Below, in pieces: positions 12,512 through 22,026 of a DNA stretch of 64,000 nt. The DNA is from Pseudogymnoascus destructans. Lineage: Eukaryota; Ascomycota; Leotiomycetes; Thelebolales; Thelebolaceae. Under the pieces are notes generated by a model. That model was given only the letters and a program-made list of their open reading frames with translations, did no database searches and was not told the origin of the DNA. A program made the translations under genes and the position numbers. Numbering within the stretch: the first letter of the stretch is position 1; the number at the start of each line of letters is the position of its first letter. The stretch lies in assembly GCF_001641265.1 (NCBI RefSeq), contig NW_020167556.1:1-64000 (forward strand), given 5' to 3'.

Positions 12512-12583
12512 TCGGGTTATATGGTTCGAACATAACAATTCCTCAACCCAAATGAGACGCCTAACCAACCTGGCTCTAACCCG
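12512..12583 (-). tRNA. trnP: tRNA-Pro (TGG)
   Basis: Acceptor CGGGTTA/TAACCCG, anticodon loop TTTGGGT. It lies directly upstream of rnl. One T is missing here relative to B and C. Confidence 0.9.
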
Positions 12584-12612
12584 TTTATAATAATGTATTA
12601 TTGCTAATAATA

Positions 12613-12699
12613 CAGAGAATATCCGATTTGAACGGATGTGATTTATAAAAACCAAATAAATCTCAAGTTTACCGCCTTAAACCGCTCGGCCAATTCTCT
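12613..12699 (-). tRNA. trnS: tRNA-Ser (TGA)
   Basis: Class II tRNA with acceptor AGAGAAT/ATTCTCT, anticodon loop CTTGAGA and a long variable arm. Confidence 0.9.
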
Positions 12700-12741
12700 T
12701 TTACTATGTTTACAACATATAATTTATATAGTATTATACTA

Positions 12742-12813
12742 TGATTCTTTCAAGACTTGAACTTGAATAACATCCTTATCAAAAACGCACTTTACCAATT
12801 AAGTTAAAGAACC
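12742..12813 (-). tRNA. trnI: tRNA-Ile (GAT)
   Basis: Acceptor GGTTCTT/AAGAATC, anticodon loop TTGATAA on stem CGTTT/GGATG. Confidence 0.9.
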
Positions 12814-12841
12814 TTATGCTAAACTAATATATGTTGTTTTA

Positions 12842-12913
12842 CAGAGTACTCAGACTTGAACTGAGAACATGAAATCTGAAGCTTCTTGTTTTGCCTATTA
12901 AACTATGCTCTCT
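12842..12913 (-). tRNA. trnW: tRNA-Trp (TCA)
   Basis: The anticodon loop CTTCAGA gives TCA, which reads both TGA and TGG. This agrees with the many in-frame TGA codons. Unit A has small indels at both ends compared with 44996-45067. Confidence 0.87.
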
Positions 12914-12952
12914 TTTATTAAAACCTTAACGAAAAGTATAGCTTTTTATTAA

Positions 12953-13033
12953 CGGAAAAGAGATGAATTGAACATCCAGGTGTTAATACACAATATTTAG
13001 CAAATATCTCGCCTTACCAATGGCAACTTTTCC
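12953..13033 (-). tRNA. trnS: tRNA-Ser (GCT)
   Basis: Acceptor GGAAAAG/CTTTTCC, anticodon loop TTGCTAA on stem GATAT/ATATT, extended variable arm. Confidence 0.88.
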
Positions 13034-13100
13034 TTTCTATGATAACATAATAAAAAGACTTTTTTATGCTAACAATAAAAAACATATTTCAGTATATATG

Positions 13101-13173
13101 CGGGCCAGACCGGATTCGAACCGACATCTACTTTCGTGACAAGAAAGTCCTTTACCAATTAAGTGACTAACCC
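13101..13173 (-). tRNA. trnD: tRNA-Asp (GTC)
   Basis: Anticodon stem CTTTC/GAAAG with loop TTGTCAC, T arm TCGG..CCGG. It lies 10 nt from the second trnG. Confidence 0.92.
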
Positions 13174-13182
13174 TTGTTATTT

Positions 13183-13253
13183 TGCGGCTAGCCGAAGTCG
13201 AATCGACATAAAACGTTTGGAAGACGTCGGGTTTACCATTAACTTATAGCCGC
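13183..13253 (-). tRNA. trnG: tRNA-Gly (TCC), copy between trnD and trnK
   Basis: Base-for-base the same tRNA as 9-79. This position, within the tRNA run upstream of rnl, looks like the ancestral one; the copy by cox1/cox2 may be the derived one. That ordering is inference. Confidence 0.93.
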
Positions 13254-13263
13254 TTATTTCTTT

Positions 13264-13336
13264 TAAGACCTATGGGATTTGAACCCATATAATAGTGATT
13301 AAAAGGCACATGCTTTACCAATTAAGCCAAAGTCTC
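13264..13336 (-). tRNA. trnK: tRNA-Lys (TTT)
   Basis: Acceptor GAGACTT/AGGTCTT with wobble pairs, anticodon loop CTTTTAA. The anticodon stem has one C-T mismatch next to the loop. Confidence 0.82.
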
Positions 13337-13394
13337 TAAAGATATATAATATTATTTATCTTTTATTAGTTTACTAATACTTATATAGTTATAT

Positions 13395-14204
13395 TTATGA
13401 CCCTCAATAGTATATAGATACGAATAAGAAAAGTCATACTACATCTACAAAATGTCAATACAATATACTTGACTCTAAACCTAAATGATGGTTATCTGTA
13501 GCATGGTAAGCTAATACACGTCATAAACCTACAGCTATAAAAGCTGTTCCTATCATTACGTGTATCCCATGGAAACCTGTCCCAAAATAAAAACATGATC
13601 CGTAGGCTCCATCACTTATAGTAAATGAAGAGACTGTGTACTCTACACCTTGAAAACCTGTAAAGATTAAGGCTAATAAAACTGTAGCTACTATACCGTA
13701 TAAGGTTCCACTTCTGTTTCCTTGTATTAAAGAATGATGAGCATATGTAACTGTTACACCACTAGACAATAATATAATAGTATTAAGCAAAGGCAATTCA
13801 AAAGGATTTATAGCTTCTATACCCATAGGTGGTCATTGAGCACCTAATTCTACAGTAGGTGATAAAGCACTATGAAAGAAGGCTCAAAAGATAGCTAAGA
13901 AAAATAATGCTTCTGAAACAATAAATAGAGCAACACCCATGTTTAACCCTTTTTGTACTGCTAATGTATGATTACCTAAATATGTACCCTCACTTATAAC
14001 ATCACGTCATCAAAAGGACATAGAAGAAACAACAGCTATAAAAGAACAAGCTAAATAGAATCCTGCGTTACTAAATCCGTGCATAGTTAAGACACCGCTG
14101 GTAGTTAAATTAAATAAGGCAATACATGTGTAAATAGGTCAAGGTGAAGGAGAAACTAAATGAAACGGATGTGCTTGAAACTGACTTCTGTTAAGGTTTG
14201 TCAT
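13395..14204 (-). CDS. cox3: Cytochrome c oxidase subunit 3
   Basis: Subunit III of complex IV, a seven-helix membrane protein that stabilises the catalytic core. It has 269 codons in table 4, from ATG (14204) to TAA (13395), which is the family length. The N-terminus has a HPFHLVSPSPW-type motif, and the C-terminus has HFVDVVWLFLFVSIYYWG, which is characteristic. Eight or more TGA-Trp codons interrupt it under the standard code. Unit B (45548-46357) is the same. Unit C is frameshifted. Confidence 0.97.
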
Positions 14205-14405
14205 CTTTTTATTTTTCTTTACTTGTCTGGAACAAACTTAATTTTCCTTTTTCACTATTTGTGTATTAATCAGATACATTTTTATTTTTCGTGTTAAATA
14301 TTGATATAACATTCATATTTAGAAGAACTAATACCTAAAAAAAAAAGATACGTATATATACATGGTTTAAGGAGACGTTCAATTTATTGTAGATACTACT
14401 CTATT

Positions 14406-14478
14406 TAAAGGATAAGTGATTTGAACATTTAACCTACCATGTGTAAAACGGTTGCTCTACCAATTGAGCTAATCCCTC
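14406..14478 (-). tRNA. trnV: tRNA-Val (TAC), copy 1
   Basis: Acceptor GAGGGAT/ATCCTTT, D stem GCTC/GAGC, anticodon stem ACCGT/ATGGT with loop TTTACAC. The T stem has one A-C mismatch, so this copy is slightly decayed compared with 14775-14847. Confidence 0.87.
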
Positions 14479-14481
14479 TAG

Positions 14482-14503
14482 GGTTAATATATATATATTA
14501 ACC
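14482..14503. repeat. Perfect 22-bp palindrome 5' of trnV copy 1
   Basis: GGTTAATATAT followed directly by its reverse complement. A similar but imperfect palindrome sits at the same place beside trnV copy 2 (about 14852-14877), so it was duplicated with the tRNA. Confidence 0.8.
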
Positions 14504-14774
14504 TATAAATTGTCCGGTCTTTATATTTAGATTAATATATATTACAGACCTTTAATTAACTCATCTATTATGAATTAAGTTTTCTCTGTAGTATAAATAG
14601 AATCGGGTAATAATTAGCTTCATATTTTTAATTTTATTTAGAATCTGATACATATGTAGGTATTGATATAGACTTACATTTATTCTTCTAGATAAAAAAA
14701 AAGAAATTTACAAAAGGAAGTATAAAAGACAGACTAATGTATTAAATATTAATAACTTTATAATAAACTCCTTT

Positions 14775-14847
14775 TAAGGGATAAATGATTCGAACATTCA
14801 ACCTACCGTGTGTAAAACGGTTGCTCTACCAATTGAGCTAATCCCTC
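14775..14847 (-). tRNA. trnV: tRNA-Val (TAC), copy 2
   Basis: Acceptor GAGGGAT/ATCCCTT, anticodon stem ACCGT/ACGGT fully paired, loop TTTACAC, T loop TTCGAAT. It is better paired than copy 1 and so likely the functional or ancestral gene. Confidence 0.9.
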
Positions 14848-14951
14848 TAGGATTAATTTATATATATATATTAACCTATATTTATGTTAATACTTTATGT
14901 ACCACCAGCAGCAGTTATTTCACTTACTCTCCTCAAAACCACAGATTTAAA

Positions 14952-15224
14952 TTACTCCGCTACTCCATGATTGTGCACATTTATAGCTATATGCCACATA
15001 ATACGAATTCTACCCGTTTCAGGGTCAGCTTCAAGAATAGCTAATTCCGAAAAATATCGACTGTTAAGCATAACACGATAGTCTGCGATAAGTACATCTA
15101 AATTAACATTACCACATATAACACCATGAGCTACAGCATCTACGTCACAAATTCTACTTAGAGGTATAATTATATTACCATTCTTATATAAATAACCGTT
15201 AGGAACATTATATACTCTAAACAC
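14952..15224 (-). CDS. Hypothetical 90-codon ORF, possible 3' half of a split gene
   Basis: Open from a GTG at 15224 (a TAG stands directly before it) to TAA at 14952, giving 90 residues with no family I recognise. The composition looks protein-like: mixed polarity, no low complexity, for example LAILEADPETGRIRI-type text near the end. A second frame at 15170-15412 overlaps its beginning, so the two may be halves of one former or frameshifted gene. Units A and B agree on the sequence, so the break is not a single-unit error. Confidence 0.45.
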   Translation of the reverse strand: MFRVYNVPNGYLYKNGNIIIPLSRICDVDAVAHGVICGNVNLDVLIADYRVMLNSRYFSELAILEADPETGRIRIMWHIAINVHNHGVAE

Positions 15225-15412
15225 CTAGTTTCTTTAATTATACTATTTCATGCAATAAGCCCTCAAGATTGCTTACTTAAGATAAGAGACTCACACAAAG
15301 ATAAATCAGGTAATTTAATTAAATAGGGTGCTACTGCTACTAAATAATCTAAACCACTATTGGTAAAATTTTCCAGAAATGTTCTTAACAATTCGAATAT
15401 CTTTTGTTTAAT
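15170..15412 (-). CDS. Hypothetical 80-codon frame, possible 5' half of the split gene
   Basis: Open in table 4 from an ATT at 15412 to TAA at 15170, with no ATG near the start. It uses TGA as Trp twice. It contains VAVAPYLIKLPDLSLCES and ends 54 nt inside the next frame (14952-15224). A +1 or -1 shift in 15170-15224 would join the two into about 150 residues. Function unknown. It may be a decaying gene. Confidence 0.35.
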
Positions 15413-15431
15413 TTAATTTTTATATATTATT

Positions 15432-15597
15432 CTACACTTTTGACTAAGATACATAGATATATATATTAGATAATTAGAATTATATTGTGTACGTACTTTA
15501 AGTACATTGAGTAAACCTAGTGCGAAAGTGAGTACAAGATTCGAACTTGTGTCCTTATGTCCATAACACAAAACTCTACCCTTTGAGCTAACCCATC
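15432..15597. repeat. nad6-flanking direct repeat, left copy
   Basis: About 165 bp that recurs at 16304-16466. It begins with CTACACTTTTGACTAAGATA and ends with a trnR-like sequence. The two copies bracket nad6 and have diverged by substitutions and short indels. Confidence 0.85.
15526..15597 (-). tRNA. trnR(ACG)-derived tRNA with anticodon ATG
   Basis: The fold is intact: T arm ACAAG/CTTGT, D stem GCTC/GAGT, anticodon stem TTGTG/CATAA. The loop reads TTATGGA where the parent at 16395 has CTACGGA, so the anticodon is ATG (His-type) instead of ACG. The same bases are present in all three units. It may be a pseudogene or a recoded tRNA. Confidence 0.6.
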
Positions 15598-15640
15598 TAT
15601 AATTACTATAGACAATTTAATATTAAATCTTAGTATTGCA

Positions 15641-16279
15641 CTAGTTTTTTTGTTTTATTGTTATAACAATTGCACCTACCATAGCTAATAATAAAATTAT
15701 CGAGGTCAATATTAATCATATACTATGACTAGAATATAAAATATTTCCAATAGTAGTTATATGACTAGTTTCAGATAAAGTTCCGTCCCATGTTTTACTT
15801 GTAACATAGCTTAAATCAAGATCCTTTGGTGTAATATCTTCTATATTAATTAGATTATTATCTAAGTTTATATTAACACTTTTTTCATCAAGACTCCCCT
15901 TTAAAGGTCATAAGTTATCAGCTGGAAAACTAAGACCAAGACCTAAACCAAATATAAGAAGTGGGATACTATTACTTGTTTCATTTGATAATTCACTTAT
16001 TCTAACATTTATTAACATAAGTATAAAAAGGAATAAAATAGAAACAGCTCCTACATAAACTAATAAGTAAGATAAACCTATAAAATTAAGGCCTAACACT
16101 ATAAGATAACAAGATATACTTAAAAATAACCCGATTAAAAATAGCACAGAAACTATGGGATTCTTACATACTATGACCAAGATACCAGAAAAAATACAAA
16201 TCAAAGACAACAAGTCTAATACCTCTGTTTGGTACCCGTTTGTAAAAGTTTCATGAAAAACAAAAAGTGATAAGTTCAT
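15641..16279 (-). CDS. nad6: NADH dehydrogenase subunit 6
   Basis: Membrane-arm subunit of complex I. It has 212 codons from ATG (16279) to TAG (15641). Four N-terminal helices include LVYVGAVSILFLFILML, the best conserved ND6 stretch with the pi-bulge helix. A polar loop rich in N/D/E follows, and then a final helix. One TGA-Trp stands after PADNL. The unit B copy is cut by the N and the unit C copy has lost three bases, so this is the only full copy. It is flanked by a direct repeat carrying trnR and its variant. Confidence 0.95.
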
Positions 16280-16303
16280 TTTTATGTATAGTTTTTTAAA
16301 TCC

Positions 16304-16466
16304 CTACACTTTTGACTAAGATATATCTATATATTAGATAATTAGAATTATATTGTGTACATACTTTAAGTACATTGAGTAAACCTAGTCAGGAAAGTGA
16401 GTACAAGATTCGAACTTGTACCCTTGTGTCCGTAGCACAAAGCTCTACCTATTAAGCTAACACACA
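16304..16466. repeat. nad6-flanking direct repeat, right copy
   Basis: Partner of 15432-15597. It contains the bona fide trnR(ACG) and the same AT-rich leader with GTACTTTAAGTAC-like inverted bases. Confidence 0.85.
16395..16466 (-). tRNA. trnR: tRNA-Arg (ACG)
   Basis: Anticodon stem TTGTG/CACAA with loop CTACGGA. T arm as in the left repeat copy. The acceptor pairs at five of seven positions. It reads CGN codons. Confidence 0.85.
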
Positions 16467-16494
16467 TAAAAAATAAATAAACTCAAACAGAATT

Positions 16495-16575
16495 AAATTA
16501 AATTAAATTAAGAAACAGATAGGTAGAGATACAGAAACAGAAACATAGACAGAACATAAACAGAAACATAAACAT
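16495..16575. repeat. Minisatellite of CAGAAACATA-like units
   Basis: Short tandem units of AAATT, then AGATA/CAGAAACATA variants. The unit C copy (about 56998-57080) is one A longer. It fills the trnR-trnN spacer. Confidence 0.7.
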
Positions 16576-16583
16576 TATTAATT

Positions 16584-16655
16584 AGCCCTTAAGATGATTC
16601 GAACATCTAACCACAATATTAACAGTATTATGCTCTACCTTTGAGCTATAAAGGC
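16584..16655 (-). tRNA. trnN: tRNA-Asn (GTT)
   Basis: Acceptor GCCTTTA/TAAGGGC, D stem GCTC/GAGC, anticodon stem TAATA/TATTG with loop CTGTTAA. Confidence 0.9.
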
Positions 16656-16685
16656 TCTACATATACAATGAAGTTGTTGATTAAA

Positions 16686-16756
16686 GTGCGGGCAAAGGAT
16701 TTGCACCAATATATACTGATCATGAGTCAGTTATGTTACTATTACATCAACCCGCA
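16686..16756 (-). tRNA. trnM: Initiator tRNA-Met (CAT)
   Basis: Acceptor TGCGGGT/GCCCGCA, anticodon stem ACTGA/TCAGT with loop CTCATGA. The T loop is TGCAAAT instead of TTCGAAT, a feature known for ascomycete mitochondrial initiator tRNAs. This makes it the best candidate for trnfM among the three CAT tRNAs. Confidence 0.88.
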
Positions 16757-16784
16757 TTTGGGCTATTAGGCTTAATAAACTATT

Positions 16785-16870
16785 TAGGAAGAAAAGGAAT
16801 TGAACCTTCGACAGCAAAAGGCTATTGAGTTTACAGCTCAACCCGTCATACCAACAAACGGAACCTTCCT
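16785..16870 (-). tRNA. trnY: tRNA-Tyr (GTA)
   Basis: Acceptor AGGAAGG with TCTTCCT, anticodon stem TTGAG/CTCAA with loop CTGTAAA, and the long variable arm usual for fungal mitochondrial tRNA-Tyr. Confidence 0.92.
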
Positions 16871-16914
16871 TTAGTATACAATATCTTAAATATTACATAC
16901 AGTTTATTGTTTAC

Positions 16915-18430
16915 TTTAATTAGCCCCGTGCAATTTCCACTACACGAACCGTATTTCGACTTAACACCAATCGAAGTAACACATACGAAAATTAACTAAA
17001 TATATATAAAGAACGTATTATCTTAATTAAAAATAAATAGTTGACCAAACTTATTGCATAAACTTCTTTCAGCGCGCGACGAGTAGTAAGTACCTATCCG
17101 AGAAAAAATTCACCGTGACATGGTGATTCACGATTACTAGTAATTCCTTCTTCATGTAGTCGAGTTACAGACTACAATCCGTATTATATCCTACTTTTGA
17201 GATTAGCTTAAATTCACATTTTCGCATCTCTTTGTATAGGGTTATGTGGCACGTCTATAGCCCACAACATTAAGGTCATGATGACTTGTCTTGGTCCCAT
17301 ATATCAACCAATATAATGGCGAACTGCTCTATAAAATACTATTTAAAAATAAAGCAAGGGTTTACGTTAATTTTATGGAACTAACCAAAATCTCACGACA
17401 TTAACTGAAGACAGCCGTGCAACGCTTGTAATAATTTTAACCAATTAAGATTAAAAATAATATGCAAATCGTGGTGAGGTTTTTCGTGGATTATCGAATT
17501 AAATAACATACTTCACTACTGATTTCAGAAACGGCCTAATGATTTCAGTTTCTGCGTTGCCGCATTACTCTTAAGGTGAAATGCTTACACTTTCATTTAT
17601 ATGCTAAATTAATCTAGCATATGGCATTTAGAATTCTCTGCCTGGACTACTAGGGTATCTAATCCTGTTTGCTACCCAGGCCTTCGTACCTCAACGTCAG
17701 TTATTAGATAGAAGGTTGCTTTCGCCTTTACCAGTCTCTAAGGTATAATTAAATATAAACTCTCCACCATAAATACCTCCTTCTCCTATAAAACTCTAGT
17801 ACTATCGTACCCTTTTTGGGCTAATAATACCGTCTAGGTACCCTTTAAACCTATTAAAGATGAATAACACTTGTCTTTTACGTATTACCGCGACTGCTGG
17901 CACGTATTTTGGTCAAGACAAATAGATAAAAATTTGTCATAATCAATATTATATCTAGAACTTTATTCGACATAGTCGATGCTTACCTTTATTTTTAGGT
18001 TTCACAAGCCGAAGCTTTACGTTCTTCCAAATTGCTGGTTCAGCCTTTAGGCTATTGACCAATATTCCCCACTGCTGTACTATACGTATTGGGCTTTTTT
18101 CAGACCCAATGTGACCGATGGACCTCTCAGCCTCGATTACGGAATTTTAAGCTAGTTAAGCCATTACCTTAACTACTACCTATCCGAGATATTTATTGTC
18201 ATCTTAAAGCGGAAATTTACTTCCTTTCTTTATAAGGTATTTATTAGCCTTACTTTAAGGTAGCCAAAATATCATATACTCACCTGTACACCACTTTTAA
18301 TTAAATAAATAGTTTTCCAGGCTTAACCTGAAGACTATTATATTATATTAAACGTACGATTAGCATGTGTCAAGCATTTGGACAGCGTTCATTCAGAGCC
18401 ATCATCAAACTCAAATATATTCTATAATTG
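16915..18430 (-). rRNA. rns: Small subunit ribosomal RNA
   Basis: RNA of the mitochondrial small ribosomal subunit. On the minus strand the 5' end has GAGTTTGATGATGGCTCTG then AACGCTG (about 18375-18415), GGATTAGATACCCTAGTAG-type sequence at about 17645, and near the 3' end the decoding-region block with ACTAGTAATCGTGAATCACC (about 17120-17150) and the penultimate helix ending GTGGAAATTGCACGGGG. No intron. The ends are estimated. Confidence 0.92.
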
Positions 18431-19126
18431 TATTAATAATTAATTAGTTAATTAAATATTAATACTACTAATGTGTATTTAACATTACAATAATTTAAGA
18501 TCATCCCCGACAGAGCCTGGATTATAACCAGTTGTATTAATAACTTAATAATCTGATTCAGATTTTTAAGATATTACATTTAATGAAAATTGCACATGAT
18601 ATACACTTTGTATTTATACAAATAAATCCTCTATTAAATTTAAATAATTCTTGTAGACTATATGTATAAATCTAAGAAAATCTAAAAATAAATAGATATA
18701 CAATTAAGCCAGTTTCTGTTTAATAATTAGTCTGTCTTAACTTTTAACTGTAGGCTTGTATTTTAACATAATACTACGTAATAAACAAGATAGACTTGCT
18801 TAAATGTATTTCATATACAAAATTTTGTATATTAAAAAATTTTTCTGTACTATACCAAAAACTTTAGCTTTAACACTTTATACCTGTATAAGTTTAATAA
18901 ACACTGGACTTTAACAAATCTATATGCAAATTTTATATTAATATAAGATTTATTCTTAATATACCTATTGATCTTAACCATACCTATGGTTAAACATACG
19001 TATAAATACCTATCTAAAATTTAAAATAAAAAATCTAATCATAAAATTACAAAATTTTCATTTAGTTTATATATATATTATATATATATATATATTATAA
19101 AATTTATAATATAATATGTCTTACAC
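18431..19126. other. AT-rich spacer between atp6 and rns
   Basis: About 700 bp with no convincing ORF or tRNA. It includes the rns leader and an AT dinucleotide run at about 19068-19095 whose length differs in unit C (about 59570-59597). It could hold a promoter for the rns transcript; none is identifiable. Confidence 0.6.
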
Positions 19127-19907
19127 TTAATGTAAATCTAATCCATCTTTAATGTAACTACTTGTTAATACCACAAACACTTGAGCTTGTATAAAAGCAA
19201 TACCCAATTCAAGACCACAGAAAGCAATTATAAACGCTAAAGGCATTAAACCTAAAAAGAAGAATATAAATCCTGAAGTCATGATATTATAAGTAAATCC
19301 AGCTAAGATATGTAATAACATATGACCACTTAAGATATTAGCAGCTAATCTAAGCCCTAATGATACAGCTCTAGCTAAATAAGAAATAAATTCAATTAAA
19401 ACTAATAAAGGTAATAAACCTAAAGGACAACCAGCTGGTACTAATAAAGAAAAGAACTCTAACCCGTGTTTTTGGAATCCTAATATAGTTGCACCTAAAA
19501 CTATAGTAAAACTAAGTCCAAAAGTTAATACAAAATGACTAGTAGATGCAAAGCTATATGGAACTAAACCTATTAAATTATTAATTAAAATAAATACAAA
19601 TAAGGCATATATAAAGGGAAATATAATTGACCTTTTACAGAGTTTATTTGATTTGTAACAATACTATGTATTGTTGCATATAATGTTTCTTGACTAATTG
19701 ATCAGCTATTACTTATAATTTTATTATAATTAGTAGCTAAAACACTACCACTTAAAATTATAAAAGTAGATATTAATAAATATAATCCTATATTTGTAAT
19801 AGATATGTTAATATCTCCCAATATAGGGGCTTCCATACTTAGAAGGTTTCTTATTTCAAACTGATCAAGGGACTAGCAATTTCTCTCAATATGTTTGAAT
19901 GTGTCAT
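19127..19907 (-). pseudogene. atp6: atp6, unit A copy (two missing bases)
   Basis: Same gene as 59631-60413. One A is missing near 19616 and one G near 19870, so the frame is broken in two places while the rest matches. Probable sequence errors. Confidence 0.9.
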
Positions 19908-20046
19908 TATTTTTATTATCTCCTTATTTTTATTGTCTTTTTTTTTCGCATACTTAAAAGGATTTATATTATACCCTTTAAGTATATAAGGATTTAAATT
20001 CCTTTTCTAGTTTAACATAGTTTAAATAAACTAATTATAAACCTTA

Positions 20047-20117
20047 ATTCTTATCTAAGATTCGAACTTAGATCTAGATATTAGAAGTATCCTGCTCTAC
20101 CATTGAGCTAATAAGAG
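20047..20117 (-). tRNA. trnR: tRNA-Arg (TCT)
   Basis: Anticodon stem GGATA/TATCT with loop CTTCTAA, T arm CTAAG/CTTAG, D stem GCTC/GAGC. It reads AGA/AGG, the main Arg codons here. Confidence 0.9.
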
Positions 20118-20147
20118 TATGGTTTACTTAAAGTTATATTAAAAAAA

Positions 20148-21250
20148 CTAAAGTAAAGGAATATTACTTGGTATTATATCAAAGCTATATAATATACAAG
20201 GAACTAAAACGACAAAAGCAATAACTATAGGTAATAAAATTATTCAACAAAATGTCATTAATTGATCAAAACGTATTCTAGGGAAAGAAGCTCTAGCCCA
20301 TATAAATACAAAAGTCATGATACAAGTTTTTAATCCTAAACTTAGACCATAATATAATCCTTCAGTTAAAGGGTTATAGTAATATTCAGGACCTAACACT
20401 TTATAATGTAAAGTTTCTTCTACATAGTAATCAAAATCTATAAACTGGAATAAACCAAATATAGAAAAAGGTAAAATATCGTATAAATATCCACCTAAAA
20501 ACAATATACTAGTTAAAACACAAATTAGAACAATACTAGAGTATTCGGCTAAAAAGAAAAATACAAATATAACTGCAGCGTGCTCTGTCATAAATCCACT
20601 AACTAGTTCAGATTCAGCTTCAGCTAAATCAAAAGGGGCTCTATTAGTTTCTGCTATAGATCCTATTAAGAAGATTATAATATGGGGAACAAAGGTATTA
20701 TAAATCAAACGGCTCTTTGAGCTTCTACATTTACTGTAAGATTTAAACTACCTGTTAACATAATTACTAAAAGAATAGCTGAACTTAATATTAGTTCATA
20801 ACTTATTAATTGAGCTGTACTTCTAAGTGAACCTAAAAAGGCATATTTACTATTTGCACTTCATCCTGCTAATAATATACCATATGTAGCTAAAGATGAA
20901 ACAGCTAACATATATAATATACCTAAATTAAGATCACTTATAGCTAAACCAGGTCCATATGGTACTACAGCATAACCTAGCAGTGCAAATATTAAAGTTA
21001 TAATTGGACCAAGGAAAAATAACACAAAATTAGCTTGTGTAGGTGATACATATTCTTTTAACAATAGTTTTAAGGCATCCGCGAATGCTTGTAATAAACC
21101 ATAGTAACCCACTGTATTCGGCCCTAATCTTCTTTGCATGCTAGCTAATCCTTTTCTTTCGGCTACTGTTAAATAAGCTACAGTTAATAACACAGGCACA
21201 GTAACTAATAGCACTTCTACTATAGATATTAAGGTGGGTAAGTATATCAT
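20148..21250 (-). pseudogene. nad1: nad1, unit A copy (one missing base)
   Basis: Same gene as 60654-61757. An A-run near 20685 is one base short, which splits the frame. Otherwise identical in reading. Confidence 0.9.
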
Positions 21251-21365
21251 TTTTTTTTTTTTTATAAAAACTTTTATTACTAATAATTCATATTAATACC
21301 TAATACAATATAATGCAATAAAATTTATTTAGATATATTAGAAAGTAAAAATAAATTTAAATTTA

Positions 21366-21392
21366 AATTTAAATCAAATTTTGATTTAAATT
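21366..21392. repeat. Perfect AT palindrome, 13-bp arms with a 1-nt centre
   Basis: AATTTAAATCAAA, a central T, then its reverse complement. It is preserved in unit C at 61873-61899 and lies just upstream of the nad1 start. It could be a cruciform or a transcript hairpin. Confidence 0.75.
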
Positions 21393-21540
21393 AAATTCTA
21401 TTCCATATTATTACCAGAACAAATATAACAATACAATAATAAAAATAAATATTTATTTAACTTAACAGTAAAAGCTCAGATAATTTATAAATACATATAC
21501 AAACATTATCAATATAAAATTTATATGCATAAGTATACCA

Positions 21541-21720
21541 TTAAAGCAAATAAAACACGAACTTTAAAGAAGATGGTACCAAAAATAGTATATGAAAAAG
21601 TAGATCTCTAATTGTAAGATTTCTAGCTACACCTAAGATAAATGCACCTAATATTACTCCAATAATTAGTATATACTATAATTCCTGTAGTGACTAAATA
21701 TTTTTATAAAAATTTTGCGA
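21541..21720 (-). pseudogene. atp9: Relic of atp9 (ATP synthase subunit c)
   Basis: Subunit c forms the proton-driven rotor ring of ATP synthase. On the minus strand this stretch reads IIGVILGAFILGVARN, then LTIRDLLFHIL, which aligns with the subunit c core (GALILGVARN, then a loop RGQLFSYAIL). Upstream, in another frame, KYLVTTGII resembles the first helix. The second helix with the essential acidic residue is not preserved; the frame runs out at TAA (21541) after FLVPSSLKFVFYLL. There is no usable ATG. Unit C (62048-62227) has the same sequence, so the decay is real. A working atp9 is presumably nuclear. Confidence 0.75.
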
Positions 21721-21755
21721 CTTATTATATTTTTATTTTAATTAGCTTTTAATTA

Positions 21756-21829
21756 TAGAGATATGGAAGAATCGAACCCCTTATTATAGATCTGCAATCC
21801 AAATGCAAAACCATTTGCAACATATCTCT
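21756..21829 (-). tRNA. trnC: tRNA-Cys (GCA)
   Basis: Acceptor AGAGATA/TATCTCT, anticodon loop TTGCAGA, D arm TTGC..TTGC. It lies between cob and the atp9 relic. Confidence 0.88.
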
Positions 21830-22026
21830 ACGTAAAAACGTATAAAAATATCTCTACATACTTATATATCTTTAAGATCAAAGTTTAACCTGTAATATGA
21901 CAATGTTTGAAATAATATATTACTAATACACATGTAACTCTTAAGATATAAGTGCTAGTCTTTTAAATAACATTAAAAAAATCTATAATTATTTATATGT
22001 ACATACTTTTTTTTTTGTGTGTATAA

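Noticed and set aside
12842..12913. Standard genetic code for this DNA
   Set aside because: Core genes such as cox1, cox3 and cob contain many in-frame TGA at conserved Trp positions, and the Trp tRNA has anticodon TCA.
14808..15044. Plus-strand 78-codon ORF beside trnV (also 46962-47198)
   Set aside because: Starts inside trnV and runs antisense to the 90-codon frame; no protein-like conservation visible.
15432..16466. nad6-flanking repeats as ends of a transposon carrying nad6
   Set aside because: They are direct repeats with a tRNA, with no transposase or terminal inverted repeats; duplication by recombination is simpler.
16495..16575. CRISPR-like array
   Set aside because: Units are about 5-12 bp, adjacent and imperfect with no spacers; a simple minisatellite.
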